The notes: a model not told the origin generated them from the sequence alone. Shown: positions 43,719 through 52,466, numbered from the stretch's first letter. The stretch: 64,000 bases of DNA from GCA-2748575 sp965222725 (GCA_965222725.1 OZ244969.1:1364001-1428000); one strand, 5' to 3'. Numbers and translations are program-made.

Positions 43719-44081
43719 ATGTCTAGATCTATAGCGATGGTTCTATTCTTGGTTTTGTCCGGGTGCGTAGCGACCCAATTCATAACCGAGAATAGAAGGA
43801 ATCTTTCCCGTCTGGAAATTGGCATGTCAAAAGCGGATGTTTATGAAATTATGGGAGTAAAACAGACCTCAAGCTACGGAAACCCATACAAAACCGAGGT
43901 GCTGCCGGTAGAAGGGAAGAAATTGGAGGTTTTGTATTACTGGACTTCAGGAAACAGGTCTGATGGTATCCAAGAATATGAGCTTACCCCTGTGATGCTC
44001 CAAGACGGTGTAGTATTTGGCTGGGGGGGGAATATTATTTCAGAATACTTTGAGGTTATGAATAAGAAAAAGGAGAAGTAA
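43719..44081 (+). CDS. Small AT-rich lipoprotein, SmpA/DUF3192-like
   Basis: About 120 residues from ATG 43719 (MSRSIAMVLF), which gives a compact lipoprotein signal ending LVLSGC; upstream in-frame GTG 43689 and ATG 43707 give a longer, less signal-like leader. The mature part has NLSRLEIGMSKADVYEIMG, the helix-turn of the SmpA/OmlA/DUF3192 fold, then a beta sheet with KLEVLYYWTSG. Envelope localisation is expected; function unknown. The gene and its flanks are visibly richer in A/T than neighbours, and the 227 nt upstream hold no recognised element, which hints at recent acquisition. Confidence 0.75.
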   Translation: MSRSIAMVLFLVLSGCVATQFITENRRNLSRLEIGMSKADVYEIMGVKQTSSYGNPYKTEVLPVEGKKLEVLYYWTSGNRSDGIQEYELTPVMLQDGVVFGWGGNIISEYFEVMNKKKEK

Positions 44082-44173
44082 AATTTAGTTTAATTGTTAA
44101 ATTCCAGAGACTGCATATATAAAGATCATGTGGCAACGATTTCCAAATAAGTTTTGAGGATTATGGCAAGTTG

Positions 44174-44560
44174 ATGATCTACCAGGGAAGCTGCCACTGC
44201 GGCGCCGTAAAATTTGAAGTTGAAGCACCGGAAACAATAGACGCCGTCTATTGCAATTGCTCGATCTGTAAGAAAGCAGGTTTTTTACATTTGATCGTGC
44301 CGCTAAGCAAATTCAATTTGCTGAAAGGTGCCGATTCATTGACGACCTATACTTTCAATACAGGCGCTGCAAAACACACCTTCTGCAAACATTGCGGAAT
44401 CAAACCCTTCTATACGCCTCGCTCTAACCCCGACGGTGTCGATATTAACGTCAATTGCCTGGATACCCGACCCCTCTGCGTGAGTATCGAAGATTTTGAT
44501 GGTCAGAACTGGGAGAAAAATGCCCACAACCTTGCACATCTGAGCCGTGACCCTGAATAA
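44174..44560 (+). CDS. GFA-family (Mss4-fold) zinc protein
   Basis: 128 residues. Zinc-binding cysteines are in GSCHCGAVKF, YCNCSICKKAG and TFCKHCGIKPFYTP, the exact pattern of the glutathione-dependent formaldehyde-activating (GFA)/CENP-V family. Most stand-alone members have no proven activity; formaldehyde or glutathione-adduct handling is the family suggestion. ATG 44174 is used; TTG 44171 adjoins it. It starts a set of three small same-strand genes, with a paralogue two genes downstream. Confidence 0.92.
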   Translation: MIYQGSCHCGAVKFEVEAPETIDAVYCNCSICKKAGFLHLIVPLSKFNLLKGADSLTTYTFNTGAAKHTFCKHCGIKPFYTPRSNPDGVDINVNCLDTRPLCVSIEDFDGQNWEKNAHNLAHLSRDPE

Positions 44561-44587
44561 GGGCGACAGGTCAGAAAAGGAGCTGTT

Positions 44588-45085
44588 ATGAATCAGGGCA
44601 AGTTGACTTTTTTGTGTGGGAAAATGGGTGCAGGCAAATCAACCCTGGCGGCCAGAATGGCACAGGAAAATAATGCCGTATTGCTTTCAGAAGATGAGTG
44701 GCTGGAATCCCTTTATCCCGGAGCCATACACACGTTGCAGGACTATGTTGAATATTCCGCTCGTCTTAAACCCCAGCTAAAAAAGTTGGTTCAAAATATA
44801 CTGTCTGCCGGCACAGATGTGGTAATGGATTTTCCGGGCAATACCGTATCACAAAGAAACTGGCTTAAAAGCCTGTTTGCCGATATCGATGCTCCCCACC
44901 AACTGATCTATATTGATCTGCCGGATGAGGTATGCCTTGCGCGTATCGGGCAGCGTCGTCTGCAACAGCCGGAAAGATCTGCCACAGATACCAGAGAGAT
45001 GTTTGATCAGGTTACCCGGTATTTTGAAGCGCCGGCGCAGGAAGAAGGCTTTACTGTTATCCGGTATGTTTCTGAAAATCAGTAG
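44588..45085 (+). CDS. Small P-loop kinase (AAA_33 type)
   Basis: 165 residues. The Walker A motif is GKMGAGKST (11-19), with DFPGNT as the likely Walker B/lid entry and IYIDLPDEVCLARIGQRR carrying a base-stacking Arg lid, which is the plan of zeta-toxin-like and polynucleotide/gluconate kinase-like AAA_33 proteins. Substrate unknown: it may phosphorylate a sugar, nucleotide or antibiotic. AAGGAG 5 nt before the ATG supports the start. It sits between two GFA genes in the same direction, 27 nt after the first. Confidence 0.87.
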   Translation: MNQGKLTFLCGKMGAGKSTLAARMAQENNAVLLSEDEWLESLYPGAIHTLQDYVEYSARLKPQLKKLVQNILSAGTDVVMDFPGNTVSQRNWLKSLFADIDAPHQLIYIDLPDEVCLARIGQRRLQQPERSATDTREMFDQVTRYFEAPAQEEGFTVIRYVSENQ

Positions 45086-45175
45086 ATCCAGCAGCTTTGT
45101 GTTTTTTGTCTGAAAAGCGCAAGTCTGCCAAGATTACAAATAGATGGAGTTTAGAATGAATAGTAAGGAGCAACA

Positions 45176-45604
45176 ATGAAACAACAAGGTTCATGTTTAT
45201 GCGGTCAGGTGAAATACGAAACAGATAACAATTTCAAAGTCACCATGAACTGCCACTGCAGGTATTGCCGTAAAGCCCATGCGGCACCTTATGTGACAGC
45301 CGCACTCATGCCTGCCGCCGATGTAACCATCAAGGAAGGTGAGGAATTGATTGCCAGGCACGAAGTCAGTGGTGGCAAAAAACGCTGCTTTTGCAGTGCC
45401 TGCGGAACCCGCCTGTTTAACGAAATTTCAGTGCCTGGCTTTATCACCCTGATGGTAGGTACGCTGGATCATCCGGAACAGATTACTCCGATTGCACACG
45501 TTAACCTTGAATCGAAGCTGGAAAGCCTGACGATAAATGACAATCTGGCTCAGTATCAGGCTTTTCCTTCGCAGGAAGATATCGGAAAAATGCTGTCGGT
45601 TTAA
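45176..45604 (+). CDS. Second GFA-family (Mss4-fold) zinc protein
   Basis: 142 residues with Zn cysteines in GSCLCGQVKY, NCHCRYCRKAHAA and CFCSACGTRLFNE. It is a diverged paralogue of the GFA protein 1 kb upstream rather than a recent copy. TAAGGAG 6 nt before the ATG sets the start. Its stop TAA overlaps the TAA of the convergent NUDIX gene (shared bases 45601-45604). A role in glutathione-adduct metabolism is only family inference. Confidence 0.92.
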   Translation: MKQQGSCLCGQVKYETDNNFKVTMNCHCRYCRKAHAAPYVTAALMPAADVTIKEGEELIARHEVSGGKKRCFCSACGTRLFNEISVPGFITLMVGTLDHPEQITPIAHVNLESKLESLTINDNLAQYQAFPSQEDIGKMLSV

Positions 45605-46341
45605 TATTCCATCACCGTATTCTCAAATACAAAGCCGCCTTTACTTAATGTCAGCCGGTGCCTGTCGCCGGCACATTGCAGGTCGCCATTTTCAAAAGCG
45701 GCATCCCCAAACCAGATGGCCACGGGCGTGCCTTCGGCTGTGCGTTCCAGTCTTGTGGCAAAATACAACGGTTCCGCTTGTTCAAAATGATCCACAATAG
45801 CCTTGATCGAATGTCGTTGCGTCAGCTGGTGCAAAGTAACCCAGGTGGGTGGCGCAAGCTCTATTTCACCGGCGGCGTGGTGCTTTAGTGCGTCTTTCGG
45901 TTTAATCCAGCGATGATCCAGAATCTCGCCGCCATCCACGATGATTTTGTCTTTAAAGTCGATCTCTGCCGCAAAGAACCAGGTGGAAAAACGTTTGGGA
46001 GTGGATAAAGGTGGTGTCCAATGGGAAAACCAGACAAAGTCATCCGGGTTCAGGGTCAGCCCGGTTTCCTCTTGCGTTTCCCGTACCGCCGCCCGGTGTG
46101 CTGCCTGCAGGATATCACCGCTTTCGGGGTAGTCGCTGGTGTCTATCTTGCCTCCGGGAAACACCCACATACCGCCAAAGGCGATGCCGGTATTCTTCTG
46201 TAACATCAGCACCTCGACATCGTCTTTATTGGTTCGCAGCAACACCACGGTAGCGGCGGGGATCAGCGGGTTGGTGTCATCGGGTTTTTTATCCAGGTCA
46301 CCTAATATGTCCTTGCGGTATTCGGCTTTCTTCTCGTTCAC
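45601..46341 (-). CDS. NUDIX hydrolase
   Basis: 246 residues starting at GTG 46341. The NUDIX helix is RAAVRETQEETGL with the catalytic REx2EE core, preceded by FPGGKIDTSDYPESGD, a slightly expanded loop relative to the classic GX5E. The C-terminal half has STWFFAAEI and HRWIKPKDAL, as in the NUDT7/CoA-pyrophosphatase-like or NUDT19-like subgroup, so a CoA or acyl-CoA diphosphate substrate is plausible. It lies 52 nt downstream of the AraC gene on the same strand and may be co-transcribed with it. Confidence 0.92.
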   Translation of the reverse strand: MNEKKAEYRKDILGDLDKKPDDTNPLIPAATVVLLRTNKDDVEVLMLQKNTGIAFGGMWVFPGGKIDTSDYPESGDILQAAHRAAVRETQEETGLTLNPDDFVWFSHWTPPLSTPKRFSTWFFAAEIDFKDKIIVDGGEILDHRWIKPKDALKHHAAGEIELAPPTWVTLHQLTQRHSIKAIVDHFEQAEPLYFATRLERTAEGTPVAIWFGDAAFENGDLQCAGDRHRLTLSKGGFVFENTVMEY

Positions 46342-46393
46342 GTGTCGGTCTTCTTCTCAGTTTTTATTGGATTGAAATAGAGTTGAGTGGAGG

Positions 46394-47440
46394 TTAGTGC
46401 TCCATGGAAACATTGTGGCCCGATGCTATTGTCGGGTCATTTCTGTGCCGATAATCTGCGGGCGGCTTGCCGGTCCATTTTTTAAAGGCGCGGTGAAAGG
46501 TGCTGTCATCAGAAAATCCGGTGCGGCGGGCAATCTGGGTGATAGGCAGCGATGTGGTGGACAGGAGTTCAATGGCCAGTTCTGCGCGGATGGAATCCAG
46601 CAGCATCTGATACGTCAGATTCCGCTCTGCCAGTCGACGCTGCAAGGTACGCCCGGAACACTGCATGCTGGCGGCTACTTCCCGGATCCCCGGTGCGCCC
46701 CGGCCCAGAAGATCCAGTACGTGGCGTGTTACCTCTCTGGCAATCCGATCCTGTGAGCGCAGCTTTAATAACAAATGAGCAGCCCGTTGTTCGTTAAGCT
46801 GGAACACACGCTGATCCGACAAGGCGGTATGGTAATTCACTCCCTCAATGCCCAGTTTTATCTGATCCTGAGGCGCGTTGAATGATACCGGCACAGGCTG
46901 GAACACACTTTCGACCATTTGCTGGTCAAGGGAACTCTCATGGGCAAACTCCAGGGTGCGGGGTACATTATGGGCGTCAAAGGTAAGCCGGTTAGCCAGC
47001 GAATACCAGTGAGAGAACAGATGCTCCACCACATGGCGGTGAGGCCGCTGGTTTTCGTATCGAAATATAATATCCAGATAATTTTTTTCCGCTTTGATTT
47101 CCAATCGCACAAAATCATAGGCGATGGGAAAGTACTTTATTACGGCTTCCACAATTTCTTTAACGTTCTTGCCGGCAATACTGATGAAATAGAAAACTCC
47201 GGTTGTTCTCGGAAACAGGCTATGGCCCATGTGCAATCCCACGGCCGGATCTTCTGTCATTTCTTCGGCGGTGATAAAGGCTTTTTCGTAAAGACTTAAC
47301 GGTATGCGACCGTCAATATCAACGCTGTTCCTGGATTTGATTTTCAGTTTTTCACAGAACGCTGTTTCGGATATCCCCTGTTGCTCAAGGTAATCAAAAA
47401 CCGCGTTGAATAACTCAACGGCTACGGTTGGTGCTGGCAT
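46394..47440 (-). CDS. AraC-family transcriptional regulator (OruR/ArgR-like N-terminus)
   Basis: 348 residues from ATG 47440, with AAAAGGGA just upstream; an earlier in-frame codon adds 12 residues. The N-terminal half is the Arabinose_bd-type (PF12625) domain (VFDYLEQQGISETAFCEKLK, DPAVGLHMGHSLFP), and the C-terminal HTH_18 spans the last ~100 residues (REVAASMQCSGRTLQRRLAE, ITQIARRTGFSDDSTFHRAF). Family members respond to small metabolites such as ornithine or fatty-acid-like compounds. It is divergent from the cytochrome/DUF3570 operon across 256 nt containing a long inverted repeat, so that operon is its most likely target. Confidence 0.92.
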   Translation of the reverse strand: MPAPTVAVELFNAVFDYLEQQGISETAFCEKLKIKSRNSVDIDGRIPLSLYEKAFITAEEMTEDPAVGLHMGHSLFPRTTGVFYFISIAGKNVKEIVEAVIKYFPIAYDFVRLEIKAEKNYLDIIFRYENQRPHRHVVEHLFSHWYSLANRLTFDAHNVPRTLEFAHESSLDQQMVESVFQPVPVSFNAPQDQIKLGIEGVNYHTALSDQRVFQLNEQRAAHLLLKLRSQDRIAREVTRHVLDLLGRGAPGIREVAASMQCSGRTLQRRLAERNLTYQMLLDSIRAELAIELLSTTSLPITQIARRTGFSDDSTFHRAFKKWTGKPPADYRHRNDPTIASGHNVSMEH

Positions 47441-47500
47441 TCCCTTTTCCCTCTGTAGTAAAAGCCCATGGGGCAAATAAACAAGCCTGAGCAGGCAAAG

Positions 47501-47530
47501 TTGTGACCGTTGTTTTGACTGTGGTCACAA
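47501..47530. promoter_or_regulatory. 8-bp inverted repeat between AraC gene and cytochrome operon
   Basis: TTGTGACC (47501-47508) and GGTCACAA (47523-47530) are perfect complements, 22 bp apart start to start, about 60 nt from the AraC start. The spacing is about two helical turns, suitable for a dimeric regulator, but too wide for a standard CRP site. Confidence 0.45.
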
Positions 47531-47696
47531 TAGTTATTGAATAAATAGTAAAGGCTGCTGTCGCGATTGGCCAGTGTTGCTATTGCGGAATTTATGAAGC
47601 TGCCAGTAACCTGCAGACTCAAATATGCTTCTCAGCAGTTGGCAGGCATGCCAGGAAGAAACATAGAAAAACAGAATAGCTGCAGAGGTCAGGGTT

Positions 47697-50147
47697 ATGA
47701 TTCGCCGATACAAAACGCCCTTGCGAGGGCTAACTAGCTGTTTGTTCTCGTGTCTTGTTTTATTGTTCGCGGCTGGCTGCGGATCCGATTACAGCGGGGG
47801 TGACTCCTCCGGTGATAACAGTCGCAATCTGGGTGACGATGACACATCGCCCCGGGATGCCAACAGTGCCGAGTCCGTTCTGGTGGCCCATTTCAAACGC
47901 CATATCCAACCGGACATGGGTACCTGTGGCGTTTGCCATATGCCAAATGGAATAGCGGATACGGATGAAGGCCGCGGCTTTATTCTGAATAACGGCACGG
48001 GGGATTACCAGAACTTCAAACAATCCTGGCGTCAGCTGGGAGAAGGGATAAGCAATAACCCTCTGGTAACGGAAAATGCTGACCCGGGTGAACCTCATAT
48101 CGGTGGCAAGTTATGGCCCAGAAAAGCTGCTGTGTATTCCCATGTTGTTACCTTGCTGCAGTGTTGGGATGATCCAGAGAGTTGCACGCTGTCAGGCAGC
48201 CTGCCGGGTGACGATATTCCACCGGAAAAGCCTTTCCCGTTGCTGGGCAGCAGCTACGGCAATCATGTATGGAATCAGTTCTGTGCCGAAAACGATGGCG
48301 ATGCATTACTGCCACCGGATCCCCGTACGCTGGTGGTTGCAGGAGCCAATACTGATCGGGCAGTGCACTTTAATGCCTACTATGAAGATTGCCACGTGAA
48401 TCTGCCGGAAGCAGAGAAGGCACCCAAAACCTGTCGCGAGTATCTGACCCGGGTGGCACAGGGTGATTACTTTACCAATCACCGGGCGGGCATGGCGGAC
48501 CTGTCGGTGCCGGCGAACACGCTCAATAATCTGTGGCAGCGTTGGGGCTATAACGAACGGCCGGCTAATTTTGATCAACTGCTTACCGAACGCTACGGCT
48601 TTAATCCGGCCCCGTACCGCAACCCTTATCCGCTGCCGGGAGAAGACCCGGTGAATACCGACGGTGGCTCCGGCCAGCTGCCTATGGGGCTGATTCAGGG
48701 CCGTGATGAGCAGGGAAACTATAACGGCAAAATCAGTATGAACTGTTACATCTGCCACGGCGGCCAGATTGGTGAGGCTGCCGATGGCCAGGGTCTGGGG
48801 CCCATTCCCGGGATGGGCAACACCAACACCGATATGATGATTCTTATGCGGGATATTTCCGGTGGTCTGGTCGGTGGTCTGCTGCCGATTTCGCTGAACA
48901 ATACCCGTGGTACCTCCAACGCCGTGGGCGCTTTCGATATGCTCACTCTGATCTGGGATGTGGACACCCTGTCACTGGCACCCAATCCGTTGAAGTTACC
49001 CTTTAATCATTCCTATCACGGCAACCAGGATATGCCCAACTGGTGGAACGTCAGTCATCGCCCCCGCAAGTTTTTTGATGGCGGTGTATCGGTGGACTCC
49101 ACCCGGATTGATATGGCAGCGGCTGATCAGATCAATCTGTTTCGTTCCGGCGAATCCCGGCGGCTGGTGACGGAAGCGTATGATCAGGATTTGCAGGCCT
49201 ACGTGGATGCCCAGGTTGCACCACCGTTTCCCGGAGACATTGATGAAGAGCTGGCGCAAACCGGTGCCGTTGTTTTTCACACCCGGGATCTCTGGGCGAG
49301 TGAAGGTAATGCCGATGTGCCCCGCCCGGAAGGTAACGGCTCCTGTGCCAGTTGCCACGGCGCTTATTCGCCCCGCTATGTGAATGATGACCGTTATCTG
49401 GAAGATCCGGCGCTGGAAGGTGTTGCTGCTTATCTGGTGCCGCTGGACATTATCGAAACTGATCCGGCGCGGGCCTTGTCCATTTCTGAAACCGTTCGGG
49501 AAGCTTTCAGCAGCACCTGGTGGGGTTACCCCGATGGCGCCGAGGGCTATAAACCTCCGGATGAAAAAGGACCCATTGAAGAATTTATTGATGACTTTGC
49601 GGATCCCAATATCAACCCCGATGGTCGCCCGGTGGAGGGCGCCTGCGGCTGGACCAGCGATTTTGGCTACCTGGCGCCCCCGCTTTATGGCGTATGGGCC
49701 TCTTCGCCTTACTTTCATAACGGCTCAGTACCCACCTTGAGGCAGGTGCTGAAACCGGAAGAGCGCCCGGCCATATGGAGCCGCTACGATTCAACAGTAG
49801 AGGGCAGAGTCAAAGGCTATGACATGAGCCTGGACGCTTACGATCTGACGGATCAGGTGGGCTGGAAATATCAGGAGTACTGCGCGCGAAAAGACAGGGA
49901 TCTGGAAATTTGCGAGGACAAGAATACCATCAGTGAAAGCCTGCTGTTTTCCTGGCTGGATAACTTCAAGGATGATTTCTGGTTACTGGGCTTTATCAGC
50001 AAGCCCTACATGACCCAGAAGCAAATTGACGAACGCAAAATCTATAACACCCGAGATTTCAGTAACAGTAATCAGGGCCATGAATTTACCAATGCGCTAT
50101 CTGATCAGGAAGTACGGGCATTGATTGAATATTTGAAAACGCTGTAA
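47697..50147 (+). CDS. Triheme c-type cytochrome lipoprotein, RoxA-like
   Basis: 816 residues, lipobox LLFAAGC (Cys28). Three CxxCH motifs: CGVCH 77-81, CYICH 350-354 and CASCH 550-554. The last two are 200 residues apart, the same spacing I remember for the two hemes of rubber oxygenase RoxA, and lie in a region with the conserved-looking MGNTNTDMM, NNTRGTSNAVG and NWWNVSHRPRKFFDGG, so this is a RoxA/MauG-superfamily core with an added N-terminal heme. It would be a periplasmic or outer-membrane redox enzyme, perhaps an oxygenase of an unsaturated lipid. It heads an operon with DUF4266, DUF3570 and ApbE genes. Confidence 0.82.
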   Translation: MIRRYKTPLRGLTSCLFSCLVLLFAAGCGSDYSGGDSSGDNSRNLGDDDTSPRDANSAESVLVAHFKRHIQPDMGTCGVCHMPNGIADTDEGRGFILNNGTGDYQNFKQSWRQLGEGISNNPLVTENADPGEPHIGGKLWPRKAAVYSHVVTLLQCWDDPESCTLSGSLPGDDIPPEKPFPLLGSSYGNHVWNQFCAENDGDALLPPDPRTLVVAGANTDRAVHFNAYYEDCHVNLPEAEKAPKTCREYLTRVAQGDYFTNHRAGMADLSVPANTLNNLWQRWGYNERPANFDQLLTERYGFNPAPYRNPYPLPGEDPVNTDGGSGQLPMGLIQGRDEQGNYNGKISMNCYICHGGQIGEAADGQGLGPIPGMGNTNTDMMILMRDISGGLVGGLLPISLNNTRGTSNAVGAFDMLTLIWDVDTLSLAPNPLKLPFNHSYHGNQDMPNWWNVSHRPRKFFDGGVSVDSTRIDMAAADQINLFRSGESRRLVTEAYDQDLQAYVDAQVAPPFPGDIDEELAQTGAVVFHTRDLWASEGNADVPRPEGNGSCASCHGAYSPRYVNDDRYLEDPALEGVAAYLVPLDIIETDPARALSISETVREAFSSTWWGYPDGAEGYKPPDEKGPIEEFIDDFADPNINPDGRPVEGACGWTSDFGYLAPPLYGVWASSPYFHNGSVPTLRQVLKPEERPAIWSRYDSTVEGRVKGYDMSLDAYDLTDQVGWKYQEYCARKDRDLEICEDKNTISESLLFSWLDNFKDDFWLLGFISKPYMTQKQIDERKIYNTRDFSNSNQGHEFTNALSDQEVRALIEYLKTL

Positions 50148-50161
50148 CCGGGGGGAGTTGA

Positions 50162-50374
50162 ATGAAAGTCTTTTTGTTCTGCGTTGCGTTAAGCACGCTG
50201 GCGGGCTGCGCGCTGCCGGAAGTAAAAGCATGGGAGCGGGGGCATCTGGCCAAACAGGAAATGGCCTGGGAACCCGATGTGATGGGCGCTAATTTGCGAC
50301 GCCATATTTATAGCGCCAAGGAAGGGGCCACTGGTGATATCAGTGCATCTGGCGGGGGTTGTGGGTGTTATTGA
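50162..50374 (+). CDS. DUF4266 small lipoprotein
   Basis: 70 residues, lipobox LAGC (Cys16). The mature part has WERGHLAKQEMAW, then HIYSAKEGATGD and a Gly/Cys-rich end, GGGCGCY, which are the marks of DUF4266. Function is unknown; the terminal cysteines could bind metal or take part in disulphide exchange. GGGGGAG precedes the ATG, the gene follows the cytochrome by 14 nt, and its TGA is one base from the DUF3570 start, showing tight co-expression. Confidence 0.88.
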   Translation: MKVFLFCVALSTLAGCALPEVKAWERGHLAKQEMAWEPDVMGANLRRHIYSAKEGATGDISASGGGCGCY

Positions 50375-50375
50375 T

Positions 50376-51539
50376 ATGAGCAGAAAAAATAATAACGATA
50401 AATCCGGTGCACTGGCGGCACTGGCAGGGGCCGCCATGGCGTTACCGGCGATTTCACAACTGGCGGAGGCGGCCATGCCCACGGAAACGGAGCTTGGCTA
50501 CCAGTATTCCCGTTACACTGAAGATGATTTATCGGACGATACCGTGGTCAGCGGCGACACTGAACGCTACGACGTGGATATTCACCAGTTCAGGCTGGTG
50601 ACGCCCCTGGATGAAGACAGTGCTCTGACGGTGGATGCGGTTTACGAATCTTTATCAGGTGCGTCACCATTATCCACCATAGAGAGCGGCGGTGAGTCAC
50701 GCCTGATTATGAGCGGTGCCAGCATTTCTGAATCGCGAACCGATGTGGCGGTGGCGCTGGAAAACTTTGCCGAGAATTCCAGTCAGGTGTATCGCCTGGG
50801 TTATTCAACCGAGGAGGACTATGACGCACTTCATGCCGGTTACGAGCATGTTTTTCTTCGCGACCGCATTACCAGCTGGAATATAGGCGGTGGCATTGAA
50901 TACGACGAGATTGATCCGGTGGATGACGTTGGTGTGAACCGTGTCTCCGGAGAAGATAAATGGTTTGCTAATGCCTTTGCTTCCGTGTCCAGGGTATTGA
51001 ACAAGCGCTGGCAGGTTCAGGTGGGGCTGTCCGTAGGGTTGCACGACGGTTATCTTTCCGATCCTTATCGCAGTGCCGATATTCGCCCCGATCAGCGGCA
51101 GCTGTTTATTGTTATGGGGCGCTCCCGTTATTTCCTGCCGGATATAAATGCCGCTTTGCATGGCGATTACCGCTTTTATGCGGATGACTGGGGAATAGAG
51201 TCCCATACCCTTGATCTTGCCTGGCATCAGAGTCTGGGTGACCGGTTGCAACTGATCCCCCGGGTACGTTATTACTCCCAGAGTCAGGCGGATTTTTATT
51301 TTGCAACGGATCAGGGTGGCCGCAGTGGTTATCAAAGCTCCGATGCCCAGCTGTCGCCCTATGGCGCCCTGAGTTACGGGCTGGATGTGCATTACCGCGC
51401 CGACGGTTACACCCTTAAAGCCTATGTCGAGAATTATGAGAGCAAGGGTTCGCTGGCCCTCGGTAATGTGGACCGGGAAAACCCGGCGCTGGTGAGTTAC
51501 ACGCTGGTGGGCTTTGGTGTAGATTATCGCTACAAATAA
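50376..51539 (+). CDS. DUF3570 outer-membrane-type protein
   Basis: 387 residues from ATG 50376 (MSRKNNNDKS); the open frame begins 14 codons earlier inside the DUF4266 gene. A signal-like segment (ALAALAGAAMALPAISQ) is followed by alternating amphipathic strands (ELGYQYSRYTEDDL, LDLAWHQSLGDRLQLIPRVR) and a terminal aromatic-rich strand ending DYRYK, typical of an outer-membrane beta-barrel. DUF3570 and DUF4266 genes are regularly found together with an ApbE-type gene, as here. Probable role: surface anchor or channel for the redox module. Confidence 0.85.
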   Translation: MSRKNNNDKSGALAALAGAAMALPAISQLAEAAMPTETELGYQYSRYTEDDLSDDTVVSGDTERYDVDIHQFRLVTPLDEDSALTVDAVYESLSGASPLSTIESGGESRLIMSGASISESRTDVAVALENFAENSSQVYRLGYSTEEDYDALHAGYEHVFLRDRITSWNIGGGIEYDEIDPVDDVGVNRVSGEDKWFANAFASVSRVLNKRWQVQVGLSVGLHDGYLSDPYRSADIRPDQRQLFIVMGRSRYFLPDINAALHGDYRFYADDWGIESHTLDLAWHQSLGDRLQLIPRVRYYSQSQADFYFATDQGGRSGYQSSDAQLSPYGALSYGLDVHYRADGYTLKAYVENYESKGSLALGNVDRENPALVSYTLVGFGVDYRYK

Positions 51540-51560
51540 TCTGTTGTCGCCCGATAATCT

Positions 51561-52466
51561 ATGACCGAACTGCATCACCTGACATTCCACGCCATGGGAT
51601 CGCCCTGCAGCCTTCATCTTTATTGTGATGCAGGCGAACGGGCGGATTTGAGCAAAGCACTGATGGGCGAAGTGCAACGTCTGGAAAGCAAGTATTCCCG
51701 CTACCTTGAAAACAGTGTGGCGGCGAATATCAACCGTGCCGCACAGCAGGGTGGCTCGATCACGCTGGATCAGGAAACGGCAGCTTTGCTGGATTATGCG
51801 CAAACCGCCTGGGAAGAAAGCGACGGTTATTTTGATATTACGTCAGGCATCTTGCGCCGGGCATGGAATTTCAAATCCGGTCGCTTGCCTCAGCAATCGG
51901 TGATTGATTCCCTGCTACCGTTCATTGGCTGGCACAAACTGACATGGCAGAACCCGGTGCTGTCGTTTCCCACCGCGGGAATGGAAATCGATTTTGGCGG
52001 CTATGTTAAAGAATATGCCGCTGACTGTGTGGCTGCCCTGGCCCGCAACCTGGGTGTTGGTCATGGTCTGGTGGAGCTGGGAGGTGATATTCGTGTGATT
52101 GGTCCGCACCCGGGAAACCGGCCCTGGGCCGTGGGTATCCGTCACCCGCGCAAACCGGACTGCGTCATGGCCACCATTCAGCTTAACGCTGGCGCCATCG
52201 CCAGCAGCGGCGATTATGAACGCTGTATTGTGGTTAACGGCCGTCGCTATGGCCATGTGCTGAGCCCTTTCACCGGTTGGCCCATGGCAGGCCTGATCAG
52301 TGTGACCGTGCAGGCCGAACACTGTTTGCTGGCAGGCTCTGCCGCTACCCTGGCGTTGCTTAAGGAACGCCAGGGTATTGAATGGCTGAAACAGCAAGAT
52401 TGCTCCTGGCTGGCCATGGACGATACCGGTCAGCTCCGGGGAACCCTGTCAGATTGCACTGGGTAA
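51561..52466 (+). CDS. apbE: ApbE-like FAD:protein FMN transferase, atypical
   Basis: 301 residues. ApbE landmarks are AMGSPCSLHLY, FDITSGIL, IDFGGYVKEYAAD and LVELGGDIRVIG. Oddities: there is no signal peptide or lipobox although most ApbE proteins are exported; the motif normally HxxDPxTG reads HVLSPFTG (Ser235), and the DAxxT motif that carries a Mg ligand reads GSAAT (Gly259-Thr263). It may thus be a divergent or inactive family member. ApbE attaches FMN to Thr/Ser of target proteins; no clear flavinylation target is in the operon. Its 3' end overlaps the convergent transglutaminase gene by 18 nt. Confidence 0.82.
   Translation: MTELHHLTFHAMGSPCSLHLYCDAGERADLSKALMGEVQRLESKYSRYLENSVAANINRAAQQGGSITLDQETAALLDYAQTAWEESDGYFDITSGILRRAWNFKSGRLPQQSVIDSLLPFIGWHKLTWQNPVLSFPTAGMEIDFGGYVKEYAADCVAALARNLGVGHGLVELGGDIRVIGPHPGNRPWAVGIRHPRKPDCVMATIQLNAGAIASSGDYERCIVVNGRRYGHVLSPFTGWPMAGLISVTVQAEHCLLAGSAATLALLKERQGIEWLKQQDCSWLAMDDTGQLRGTLSDCTG

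Noticed and set aside
43492..46341. Integron cassette array (small single genes)
   Set aside because: No attC-like R/L core pairs were found between the genes, and one gene is on the opposite strand.
48996..49718. 240-residue minus-strand open frame
   Set aside because: Antisense to the triheme cytochrome gene, which has three CxxCH motifs on the plus strand.
50805..51803. 332-residue minus-strand open frame
   Set aside because: Antisense to the DUF3570 and ApbE genes, which have clear family features and tight operon spacing.
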